NCBI GenBank assembly: GCA_002812745.2
Contig: NCSJ02000610.1
Span: forward strand, 1-14,044
Reading direction: 5' to 3'
Length of the DNA stretch: 14,044 nt
DNA from: Scytalidium lignicola
Lineage: Eukaryota > Ascomycota > Leotiomycetes
How positions within the stretch are numbered: the stretch's first letter is position 1; each line of letters begins with the position of its first letter. The notes below the pieces were generated by a model. That model saw only the letters and a program-made list of their open reading frames with translations, had not been told where the DNA came from and made no database searches. The position numbers and the translations under genes were made by a program. Shown in pieces: positions 1 through 8,503 of the stretch.

Positions 1-717
1 CGAGGAGGGCTATTTTGTATTGTAAGAAACGATGGTAGGGTGTATTTAATTTGTGTGCGTTTCCCATAGAAAAATTAGAATCGATCACACTCGCTTAGCG
101 ATCACACTTGCTTCCACCGACTACGAGGGAATGCGAGTAGAGAAAAAGGCCGATTAACCGAGCCGACGATTAGTGGGCATAAGGCTTGAATATATACGTT
201 TTTAGGTAGGTAAAATAGGGTGGTTAGCTAGGTGTGTTTCCCCGTAATAACGTGACGAATAGGGTTTACCCCGCGTATCACGTGACCATATTTTCAGCAT
301 ACAGTAGCAGAAAGTCGAAGTCGTTCTGTTCTTAGGAAGTAGGATTCCAAATTTAACCATTGCCAGCGGGAGAAGGCTATGCAGTTTTAAATTTATGTGA
401 TATAAGAATCATTGTTATTTCATATGGTCCCAGGTTGAATTTAGACATGCATGGCTTTAGGTTGAGCTAAACCCAGAGCAAAAAGAAATCGCATTTTGAG
501 TTATATATTCCCATTATTTAGCCAGTGGACCAGCCACGAAACCCAAGTCCTGATATGCCTCGCTTGTATACAGAAACTAACTAGTAACAGTAGCCAAAAA
601 AAAAGACTTTAAAAATACATAACAAGCTAACTAGAAGCGGTCAATACACACCAGTGAATACGGACTAGTTCTTAGCACTGCTGGGGATATTACTGTACGA
701 CCACATACTTATCAATA
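1..717. other. intergenic, no gene recognised
   Basis: No open frame of note and no recognisable protein or RNA gene on either strand. The stretch is AT-rich. It contains a 15 bp direct repeat (82-96 and 99-113, one mismatch, 17 bp period) and an 8 bp palindrome TCACGTGA at 278-285. The right end must hold the 3' UTR of the minus-strand gene that stops at 718. Degraded repeat DNA is possible but I cannot identify an element. Confidence 0.5.
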
Positions 718-2566
718 TCAATCGACTTCCCAGCTACCACCACCGCCTGAGCGATGTGTGACCGATCCCGACCTGGAAATTGGCGGACTAGATAGGCTCA
801 CCCCGAAGTCATCCTCGATGCACTCCCCCCCTACGTATTCATCTTCAGAGACATCCCAATGGAATGCTTCTCCAGGGCCGGATAGAAAGCCTCTCCATTC
901 ACCCGCTGCAATTCTCGAGGCAACTCTGATCATTAAGTGAAACAGATGACTAGGGGGACTAAGTAGAATTTCGCAAGTCTTCTGGACTATTGCTGTAGGG
1001 AGGTGGCGAGCCGTCTGGAGGTGTCTCGCGCGTCGTGGAGGGGAGAAGAGGTTCACGGCCGCTGGTAGTGGAGAGAGTGTACGGCGGTTAGAATTAGTGA
1101 TGGTGGTAGCGCGGTGTCGAAGAGTTCTCTGCGGCTCTGGAATTACAACGGGGTTGGACTTCTCGTTATCCTTGAAGTCTTGAATCATAGAAGGAGTCTG
1201 CGGAGATAAAGATCTTAAACACTCTGTGCTTTTTGCGCTTCTAACCTCCCATACACGGGAAGAAGAGGGTGTAACAGTGCGCTCTGAAGCATCCTTATTA
1301 TGACACTGTCTCTTTGGTAGGACGATGTTGTCATGGGGATATGGATAAGCAGTGGTAGGCGATGCTGGAGGCGAAGGAGGTGGTAAAGGGGTCTGCCACG
1401 ACATTGTAGAATGAAACGAATCAACGCTGGATGAGAAAGTAGACACTATATCTGTACCTATAAGGTCCTTTGGTCGATCGTCTACCGTTTCCTTTGAAGG
1501 AGAGCCCGTAACAAGAGAAAGGATTGGAACCGTTGCGACCCGCCGGCTACCAGGCTGCTGAAAACAGGTCTGGCCCGGAAGCTCTCGGTCAGGTAAGTTA
1601 ACCTGTAGGGTTTGTTGGACACGATTTCGTGGCGTGAGATCAGCTTCACTCTCCGGATTCTCGCTTGCATCATCTACTGATGGTACATCATCCTCTGACC
1701 CTGACAGAGCGGACTTAGATAGCTTCGCTGGAGGGGAAATATTGACCGACAGGACATCCAACTGAGAAAGAGGATCTGGTTGCGGCTTCGAAAATCCAGG
1801 AGTCGTGGACGAAAGGGTAGCAGTATTAGACCCGCCTTTCACAGGACCAAAAGGTGATTCTCGCCCTCGAGTAGGTGATTCCTCATCTATTGCATTCTCA
1901 AGAACTAGTTGGTTCGCTGCTGGCTCCGGGAGTTGACGTACAGCCGGACGCCAGGGCCTTTTTCTCACTGGCGTTTCTGGAGGTTCTGGTAGATCCACTG
2001 TAAAGTTCCTTCGAAACGGACAAGGAGTTTTTTCAAAAAGTAATATACTTTCGAGAACCGTCTTCAACTGCTCAGATCTTGCCTCATCCTCCGAACTTTG
2101 GTTCGAAATTTCAATTCTCCAATACTGTGGTCGCCTTATTTGTAAAATGAACCTGGAAGAGCTCTCATCGACGCACCAGCATTGAGACTTTGGTAATATC
2201 GGACGCAAGGCCGAGTTGCAGCTTAAGAAAGCCACGGACCCTGGCGCCTTGTATATTCTGAGCGGGCCTAGTGTATGTGTTAGAACGCCTGGTGCGCAGA
2301 CAAAAAGCAAAGGTGTTCGTACCAACAGCAATTGTTCTTTCGAAACGGGATGTCCAGGATAAGCTTCCTGGTTCGGGCTCTCGCCTAGGGCTATCTTTGA
2401 CAGGGCTCGACCCTGAATTTGGGATGGATGTGGTGAAGGAGACAATACGGGCAGTAGGCAGCGTGTAGAGGATCTCTACCTGTTGATCAGAAGGAGACTC
2501 GCGGCGCGCCGCAGGCTGGCTCACGGTCCGCCGCGGGGTGCGCGGCAACGAGATGGGAGAGGCCAT
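718..2566 (-). CDS. INP1: Inheritance of peroxisomes protein 1 (Inp1)
   Basis: Two exons, complement(718..2267, 2323..2566), 597 residues. The 55 bp intron (2268-2322) starts GTACGA, has a TTCTAACAC branch point and ends CACTAG; it splits a Gly codon and restores the Inp1 core WTSRFERTIAVG-PLRIYKAPGSVAFL. Start is the ATG at 2566, reading MASPISLPRT; a GTG two codons upstream is not preferred. The conserved domain covers about residues 30-150 (including ILPKSQCWCVD and PQYWRIEI). A long low-complexity Ser/Pro-rich middle follows, then a conserved C-terminal block near residues 510-560 (ASRIAAGEWRGF). Known for the family: a peripheral peroxisomal membrane protein that binds Pex3 and tethers peroxisomes to the cell cortex during division or growth. 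No membrane segment is evident, as expected. The opposite-strand and out-of-frame openings across this locus are shadows. Identification rests on recalled family motifs. Confidence 0.9.
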
Positions 2567-3070
2567 GATCACGCTTGGTCACTGACCCAAAAGAGGATGT
2601 TTGACTATCGAGTCACCATGGCGTTCTAAAATTCGGAGGAGACGGTCTAGGAGCTGTCGCACAACGGGAGGAGCCTCAGAGCTCTGGAGAGGTCCTGCTC
2701 TGCTTTGGTTTAGCAGAAGTTAGGGAGTTACCGGTGCAAACTGGGGATGGGTTTCAGGCTGGAATGAATCGCATTGTATAGAGAGGTTAGCTGGATAGGG
2801 AGCAGAGGTTTTGCTCTCGAGACATCGCATACGGCTTCCGGAAGTTTATATGTAGCGGAATGGATGGCGAGGTTGTTGAAGGGGGGGGGGGTTTGGAAGG
2901 GTTGGTCCTAGCGCCCGTTCCACCTCGCGAGGGTTCCTGGCTCTAAGCCCAACAAAGTACCCTCGTACTGGGCGGGTAGGTGGACCGTGTCATGGAGTAC
3001 GGCAGCGACGTGCTAGCCTGACCTGGTTAACCTGGTGGGAGTGTCTCCTATGATCGCGACAAACGTAGCC
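2567..3070. promoter_or_regulatory. upstream region of Inp1
   Basis: No gene seen. Read on the minus strand, the first 300 bases upstream of the Inp1 start are pyrimidine-rich, a usual feature of ascomycete promoters. An 11-base G tract lies at 2881-2891. I see no confident TATA box. The region is the proximal part of the 1.26 kb divergent spacer shared with the UsgS-like gene. Confidence 0.4.
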
Positions 3071-3176
3071 AAAAAGTCTGAATACCCGTCCACACTTTTG
3101 ATTGGCTGCACTATTTCATGCAAGAATCTAATTGGTTTAGAGTGAGAATAAAAATGCATGGGCAGTCAGACTTTTG
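3071..3176. mobile_element. possible MITE with imperfect terminal inverted repeats
   Basis: The left end 3072-3087 (AAAAGTCTGAATACCC) matches the reverse complement of 3160-3175 (AAAAGTCTGACTGCCC) at 14 of 16 positions, enclosing about 106 bp with no coding capacity. The interior contains two related motifs, GATTGGCTG and AATTGGTTT. The form suggests a small non-autonomous DNA transposon remnant. A target-site duplication is not clear. Fortuitous similarity is possible, and copy number in the genome is unknown. Confidence 0.4.
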
Positions 3177-3198
3177 CATGGCAATGAGATCGACGACA

Positions 3199-3323
3199 TA
3201 CGGAGGTGCTGGGGGTAAGTTGTGTTACACCGCCTTCTGGCAGAATCTCATTTACCACCAACGCACAGAGAATGAGTTCTGCCAGAAGGCGGTGTAACAC
3301 AACTTACCCCCAGCACCTCCGTA
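3199..3323. mobile_element. foldback MITE-like palindrome flanked by TA
   Basis: Bases 3199-3245 are perfectly complementary to 3277-3323 (47 bp). After a one-base bulge at T3246, six more pairs form (3247-3252 with 3271-3276), leaving an 18-base loop. The outer ends read TA-CGGAGG and CCTCCG-TA, which fits a 121 bp insertion with a TA target duplication, the hallmark of the Tc1/mariner superfamily. It has no coding capacity, so it would be non-autonomous. The near identity of the arms implies a recent insertion, gene conversion between arms, or selection for the hairpin. It lies in the divergent spacer between Inp1 and the UsgS-like gene and would form a long hairpin if transcribed. Confidence 0.75.
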
Positions 3324-3483
3324 ATCGGTAGGTCTGGCATCAGTCATGTGATGAAGCTTCCCTTAACTTAAAATCACTTGCTTTAAGAGGAAACGAACTT
3401 GAGGAAAAAGAGAGAGGCGGAAGATTAAGCGCAGAGGTGACAAAAATATAAAAGGGCCGGGAGTTACGTCGTATGAAGCGGAT

Positions 3484-3507
3484 GGTGCTGGGAATCGAAC
3501 CCGCGAA
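3484..3507 (-). pseudogene. tRNA T-arm-like fragment with intact B box
   Basis: On the minus strand, 3491-3501 reads GGTTCGATTCC, a full match to the RNA polymerase III B-box consensus. It is followed by CCAGCACC, which resembles the 3' end of a tRNA. The T stem is imperfect: the 3' side CCCAGC would need GCTGGG, but the 5' side reads GCGGG. I could not find a matching 5' acceptor strand or a convincing A box or anticodon arm in the 110 bases on the 5' side. A decayed tRNA or tRNA-derived SINE fragment fits better than a working tRNA gene. Confidence 0.35.
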
Positions 3508-3764
3508 CTCGGGTATTTCGTAATAGATCTAGAGAGCTGTAGCTGTTGGGAGGAGAGCCGTTTGGTTTGACTAATACAGATCACTTGCGTTCTCTGTAAC
3601 TATCGATCTACAGTATCTGTTACGTGATTGGGTGTTTCCTCGCCCTTGCTCGCTCGTTGTTAGGAACTTGGCTCGAGCTTGGGTACGTAAGTACGAAGTA
3701 CGTATGTACTGAGGCATAACTTAAGTCTCACGGATAAAAGATACTCCATAGAGAGACACGCTCA

Positions 3765-3771
3765 TATATAA
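3765..3771 (+). promoter_or_regulatory. TATA box of the UsgS-like gene
   Basis: TATATAA lies 59 bases before the ATG at 3830 and is followed by a C/T-rich stretch (about 3789-3822), the usual arrangement just before a fungal transcription start. It is inferred from sequence and position only. Confidence 0.5.
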
Positions 3772-3829
3772 CACTTGTCACAAGCACTTGCCTTTCTTTT
3801 CGGTAGCTGTTTTTCTGTTTCCTGATTAC

Positions 3830-5251
3830 ATGTCTAAAATATCTGACCCTCGACGGCTTGTCATCTCCCAGGAGGAGAAGCTGAAAGAGAAGCTGGATAC
3901 CTCCAACTTCGATCCTAACGCTATCCTGCGTGGAGTCCAGTTGACCGTCGTCGGAGGTTAGTGAATATGTTTATTAAATATATCCATGTTATTGACCATT
4001 TGAAGCTCTGAGGGCGCTACAGAATCCTGCCCTCTTCACCTCAGAACACTACAAACAAGCTATCACGGCGGTTGCAGCTGGCATTGCTATCAGGCTCGTC
4101 ATTGCAATTCCTGTACGACATGCTATTGACATAAGCCTTTCAGACCAGGCGCTAACGTCTTCTAGATCATTGGCATCAAGCTTCTGCTATGGCTCCTATC
4201 TTTTGTCGTTGATTTTGGGACCGCAAGCTGGCATGACAAGTTGATTGGAAGCTTGGATTTCTTACAAAATTATGTGCTTCAGGTTCCCTTTTTCCTAATG
4301 AGTTTGATGAGATATCTAACTCCTACACTCGATAACATGTATGATATGCATTGAGACCAGCTGTGTGGGATTGGAATGGCAACTGATTCTTGCAGGTTCA
4401 TGGACTCGTTAAGGTGGGTTGACTCGACCTATTACACAAAGCATCGCGGCGAAGATCCTTCTGGCCTCAGATTGGCATACTATCCCAACCTTAAATCATA
4501 TCCTACCCGTGATGGAAGCACGAACAGCAAGAGTGCTGCTGAGGCTATCACGATCTTCTTGGTGAGATTTGGAAAGAAAGCAGGGTTATCCTTAGCAGTT
4601 TTTGCCCTCTCTTACGTGCCTTATGTGGGACGATTGGTGCTTCCTGCCGCAAGTTTTTATACCTTCAACAAGGCTGTAGGTTTGGGCCCCGCTGCCATAA
4701 TCTTTGGAACTGGTATATTCCTTCCCCGCAGGTATCTTGTCATTTTCCTGCAGAGTTACTTTGCTTCTAGGAGTCTTATGAGGGAGTTGGTACGTTTACA
4801 ATCTACCTGACTCTGCTGGTTGCTCTAACCTAAGATGTAATTAAGTTAGAGCCTTATTTCTCACGTATTCGATTCTCCAAAGAAGNAAAAAAAGCATTTT
4901 TTTCATGATCGAGAAGGCCTCTTGTTTGGATTCGGCATCGGATTCTACATCTTCTTGCGGATACCACTTCTCGGCGTACTTATATATGGCATAGCAGAAG
5001 CGTCTACTGCATATTTAATCACAAAGATTACGGATCCTCCGCCACCCCCGGCCCATAGCGAGGGGTTTGCGGCCAGCCAGCAGAAGTGGAAAAATAAACA
5101 TGAATTCCTGAATCTCAAGCTTACTAACCTGGATGTGTACAATGTACCAACGGAGTATCTGGCCACCCGGATTCCAAGCAACAATGTAGGCGGACCAACA
5201 GCTACTCAATCTGAAGCTCCACTTCCATACAGTGAATTCAGATCTAGATAG
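3830..5251 (+). CDS. EI24/UsgS-family multi-pass transmembrane protein
   Basis: Five exons: 3830..3956, 4006..4112, 4166..4338, 4396..4789, 4846..5251. The introns are 49, 53, 57 and 56 bp with good donors and acceptors. Phases agree throughout and give about 401 residues once the N at 4886 is ignored. With that N counted, the frame breaks inside exon 5. Conserved stretches include RALQNPALFTSEHY (about residues 45-58), DSLRWVDSTYY just after intron 3, and HDREGLLFGFGIGFY in exon 5. Several hydrophobic segments are visible (roughly 61-93, several between 185 and 260, and about 283-320). The C-terminal tail is polar. The N-terminus is charged with no signal peptide. Fungal members are annotated as UsgS and are distantly related to the EI24 superfamily and yeast Rrt8/Lds proteins of lipid droplets and spore wall. 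The molecular function is not established, and the name rests on recalled family resemblance. Confidence 0.82.
4886..4886. other. ambiguous base causing an apparent frameshift
   Basis: An N directly precedes seven A in exon 5 of the UsgS-like gene. Counting it as a base brings a TGA shortly downstream. Leaving it out gives an unbroken frame from TTA at 4846 to TAG at 5249-5251 with family-conserved sequence on both sides. It is best read as a homopolymer assembly artefact. Confidence 0.85.
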
Positions 5252-5940
5252 ACTTTCGGCGGATGGTAAGCTCGCATCAATTTCGATTGAATGTTAAGAA
5301 TTCCACGATCATGTAGTCTAGTCTTCCAAGAGTAGGTTTAAGGCTCGTACCTTAATATGGACGAGGGCAAAGGCGTGGGTGGATCGGCGCTCGCGGATGT
5401 GTATGGGTGGTTGGTGGATAGTGTTGTGTAGCGTTGAGCCTTGTTCCTCAATGGCTGACATTACCAAGTTCCTTGATAAGCCACGGCAACGCTGCGATAT
5501 CCGAATTGGGTTGTCCAGTGGACTAGAAACTGTGCAAAGAGCTGATCTTTTCTTGTAAAGACTTAGTTTATTTGCAACATTGCCGAGTTAAGAATTTAAA
5601 TCCCCGCATTATGTTACCTGATAGTTGGCACGATTCCGCGCGTCAATGTATTGCGGGGGAGGATTGGTCATGTTGATAAGCCCTTATCGCAACAAAGCTC
5701 TCTCTTTCCCAAACCGTAGCAGTTAGCCGTCCTCATGCCCACCACATAGCAATGAGATAGGAGAGGGGCAGAGGGGGTTGATTGGTGCACAGCTTCTAAA
5801 GGTAGATAGAGGGGCGGGGGAACTGATTTCACTTCTACCCCATTTTGCTCCTGTCCCTTCCTCCTCTTTGTTCTTTAGTTCTTGCGCCTCTGATCTGGCT
5901 ATCTCTCTATTTCTCCGACTGTTTCCTGGATCAAGTAACA
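5252..5940 (+). promoter_or_regulatory. formamidase promoter region with HGATAR cluster
   Basis: This 689 bp gap holds the UsgS-like 3' UTR and the formamidase promoter; no gene is seen. Six matches to HGATAR, the binding consensus of AreA-type GATA nitrogen regulators, are present: 5474-5480, 5619-5624, 5674-5680, 5683-5688 (minus strand), 5755-5760 and 5804-5809. The third and fourth form a back-to-back pair (GATAAG-CC-CTTATC). About two would be expected by chance in this length on both strands. A pyrimidine-rich stretch (about 5828-5890) precedes the start codon. Regulation by a GATA factor is inferred. Confidence 0.55.
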
Positions 5941-8102
5941 ATGGGGTTGACTGAGATACGCACTGTCTGCAAAGTATCCTTAGACATCCCAGCCGCTGAG
6001 CAGAAATGTTTACATAACCGCTGGCATCCAGATATTCCAGTTGCTGGCTCCATCAAAAATGGAGAAACGGTAAAGATTGAATGTGTAGGTTGCTTTCGGC
6101 ACAGTTCTTAAACTTTGGCATACCAGAAACTCTCTGACCTACGTCTTGTAGCTAGACTGGACTGGTGGACAAATCGGTAAGTCTTGACAACTTGTCGAGA
6201 AGTATTTTCTCTAAAGAATAACTAGGGAATAATGACAGTGCGGACGACGTGAAGCATGTTGATCTCACCAAGATTCATTATCTTTCCGGGCCATTTGAGA
6301 TTGAAGATGCAGAACCCGGAGATGTTAGACCCTACCTGAAGCTGTCGAGGTGAACTCTTATTTAACATTCTAACGCCTGAGCCTAGATTTTGCTCGTAGA
6401 GATTATGGACGTACAACCATTTCAAGATAGCCCCTGGGGGTTCACTGGTATGTTCACCACCTATGTTGAATGAATAATACGACTGCAAAGTTTGGCACGG
6501 CTGCTACAAATGGATCGTCTTGGTATTTGCCGCAGTGTCCTATTAACCGTTAACTAAATCTACTTAGGTGTATTTGATAAGAACAACGGCGGCGGATTTT
6601 TAGACGAAATCTATCCTTCTGCGTAAGTGTAATACAACTATCTTACCGATTGCTCTAGTCTCCATAACACCATTTGTTATATTTTATGCGGGGACAAATG
6701 TGTTGATTAACTTTATAAAATGTCAGTGCAAAGGCAATTTGGGATTTCGAGGGAATCTACTGTACCTCTCGTCACATCCCACACGTTAAGTTTGCTGGTT
6801 TGATTCATCCTGGAATTCTTGGCTGTGCTCCTTCGGCCGAGGTGGGTCATTTGCTATCGGAACTATTATCGCAAGGTTGAGATAACTGATACTCTCGAAT
6901 GTAGGTCTTGGCTACTTGGAATAAACGTGAGGGTGAGCTTATTGCAGCAAATAAACTAAGCAGGACAGTTGTATGTGTATCATAGCCTGAATACCATGTG
7001 GTGGAATCTGACTACCCTTAAATGACAGGCTGAACCTCCAAATCCTCTGAATGCCCACGCTGGTAGCGCTACGGATGATATTATTGCTACGGTTGGCCGT
7101 GAGGGAGCGAGAACTATCCCTGGTAGATGAACTCCCACTAGCTCGATATTAACTATCTAAACTTGGAAGCTAATTCTTGCTAGGCCGTCCCGAGCATGGG
7201 GGAAATTGTGATATCAAGAATCTCAGTAGGGGCTCAAAAGTATACCTACCAGTACATGTCAAGGGAGCGAAGTTCAGTGTTGGAGATCTCCATTTCTCTC
7301 GTATGAGACCTTTGTGACAATACATCTGGTTCCTCTTTGCTGATAGTTTAACAGAAGGAGATGGTGAAATCTCATTCTGTGGAGCCATTGAGATGGCCGG
7401 AGTCATTACTGTCAACTTCAAAGTGAGCAAGTTACAAGTTTCCGAGAGAGAGAGAGAGAAAATGGTTCCTGATGTATAACTACAGGTTGTTAAGAACGGG
7501 ATGCAAGACCTGGGCCTTAAATCCCCAATCTACCTTCCTGGGCCGGTAGAACCACACTTCTCCCCAAATCGATATCTAACATTCGAAGGCTTTTCCGTCG
7601 ATCAACACGGTAAACAGCACTATATGGACGTCACTGTTGCTTACCGCCAGACGACTCTGCGTATGTTCCCACACAAGTACAACTGTTTTCTACCCCCTAA
7701 CCACCTTACTTCGCAGGTTGCATTGAGTATCTTCGACGATTTGGATATTCCGACTACCAAATATATCTCCTCCTTTCTTGTGCGCCAATCCAGGGCCACA
7801 TTGCTGGTATTGTGGACATTCCAAATGGTAACTATTCTTCCTTCCTCCTTATGTAATATCTGTCTGATCTATGAGTCACAGCTTGCACAACTCTTGGAAT
7901 GCCGATGGACATATTTGATTTCGACATTTCTCCAATTGGGCCAGCCAAGAAACTTGACATGGGTAGTTGTGCCTTTGAGAGTGGTGTCAAGGAGGGCAAA
8001 ATCACTCTAGGTGGTGCCAACAGCGAACATTCTTGGGGAGGTGGGTTGACGTTTAGAGAAAACCTAGCAGGAAGGGAGACGACAGTGGATTCCAAACTAT
8101 AG
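5941..8102 (+). CDS. fmdS: formamidase (FmdA/AmdA family)
   Basis: Thirteen exons: 5941..6084, 6152..6176, 6226..6323, 6387..6447, 6568..6622, 6727..6841, 6905..6970, 7029..7122, 7184..7300, 7355..7422, 7486..7660, 7717..7827, 7882..8102. All phases agree, giving 449 residues, and the stop is TAG at 8100-8102. Introns are 49-67 bp except intron 4 (120) and intron 5 (104). Conserved blocks include LDWTGGQIGNNDSADDV (from residue 49), TSRHIPHVKFAG, PGRPEHGGNCDIKNLSRGS (from 219), GDLHFSQGDGEISFCGAIE (253-271) and VDIPNACTTLGMPMDIFDFD near the C-terminus. The family hydrolyses formamide to formate and ammonia (EC 3.5.1.49) and lets fungi use formamide as a nitrogen source; it is unrelated to nitrilase-type AmiF. 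No signal peptide is seen, so it is likely cytosolic. The start has A at -3 and matches the family N-terminus MGLTEIRTVCKV. Upstream GATA motifs fit nitrogen control. The gene appears intact. Confidence 0.95.
7444..7459 (+). repeat. (GA)8 microsatellite in formamidase intron 10
   Basis: Eight GA units lie within the 63 bp intron 7423-7485, between donor GTGAGC and acceptor TACAG. It is a simple repeat, likely length-polymorphic, with no coding effect. Confidence 0.8.
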
Positions 8103-8503
8103 TGTTAGTGGAGAATTCCTTGTCCATAGGGCATTCAAGAGGCTCTTCCACCGTCGTAGTTGGACAGCATCGTAAGAGCGCCGAATGGATGTTTTGGATC
8201 TCTGCAGTTGGATTTTGTCAGCACTCTCGTATGCTTATTGCGTAAGTGGTGGTACATCGTTTTTATATACAGATTTGCGATCGTCAAATAGTGACTAATT
8301 TCTTCCTTATATTTTAATCGCCAAATTTCCTGGTGCATCCACCACTATATATATTCACATCCAATAAATCCAACTGTGGCTTAAGCAAACTATAAACCTG
8401 AATACGCCACTGTGCCAGAAGCAGAGCAGTAATGTTACACTTCGAATGAATTTAAGACCAACTACAAACCAAGTCAAGATTTAGGTAATTTGCCAGCCAG
8501 CTT
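8103..8503. other. intergenic between convergent genes
   Basis: These 401 bp separate the stop codons of the formamidase (plus) and Amo1 (minus) genes and must hold both 3' UTRs. The stretch is AT-rich, with an AATAAA at 8363-8368 on the plus strand that could serve as a polyadenylation signal for the formamidase transcript. Short openings on the minus strand show no family resemblance and are not called. Confidence 0.5.

Noticed and set aside
24..242. Possible diverged repeat pair (about 30-68 and 207-240) sharing TAGGGTG, GTGTG and TTTCCC
   Set aside because: The match is too scattered to separate from chance without a computed alignment.
758..940. Plus-strand open frame across the Inp1 C-terminus
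   Set aside because: It lies wholly antisense to conserved Inp1 coding sequence and shows no family resemblance.
2165..2322. Continuation of the Inp1 first exon frame past the donor at 2322
   Set aside because: Reading through gives a non-conserved tail ending in VSMLVRR; splicing at 2322/2268 restores the Inp1 core.
2881..2891. Eleven-base G tract
   Set aside because: A single homopolymer, not a G-quadruplex pattern of four G runs with short loops; its length may also be unreliable in this assembly.
3199..3323. Foldback element as an intrinsic terminator or CRISPR-type repeat
   Set aside because: This is a eukaryotic genome, the stem is far too long for a bacterial-style terminator, and there is only one unit.
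3363..3584. 73-codon minus-strand open frame
   Set aside because: It overlaps the tRNA-like fragment, has no recognisable domain and is low in coding character.
6448..6567. Extra exon inside the long formamidase intron 4 (120 bp), also considered for intron 5 (6623-6726)
   Set aside because: The family sequence is continuous across both junctions (GFTG-VFDKNNGGG and YPSA-AKAIWDF), leaving no residues to be supplied.
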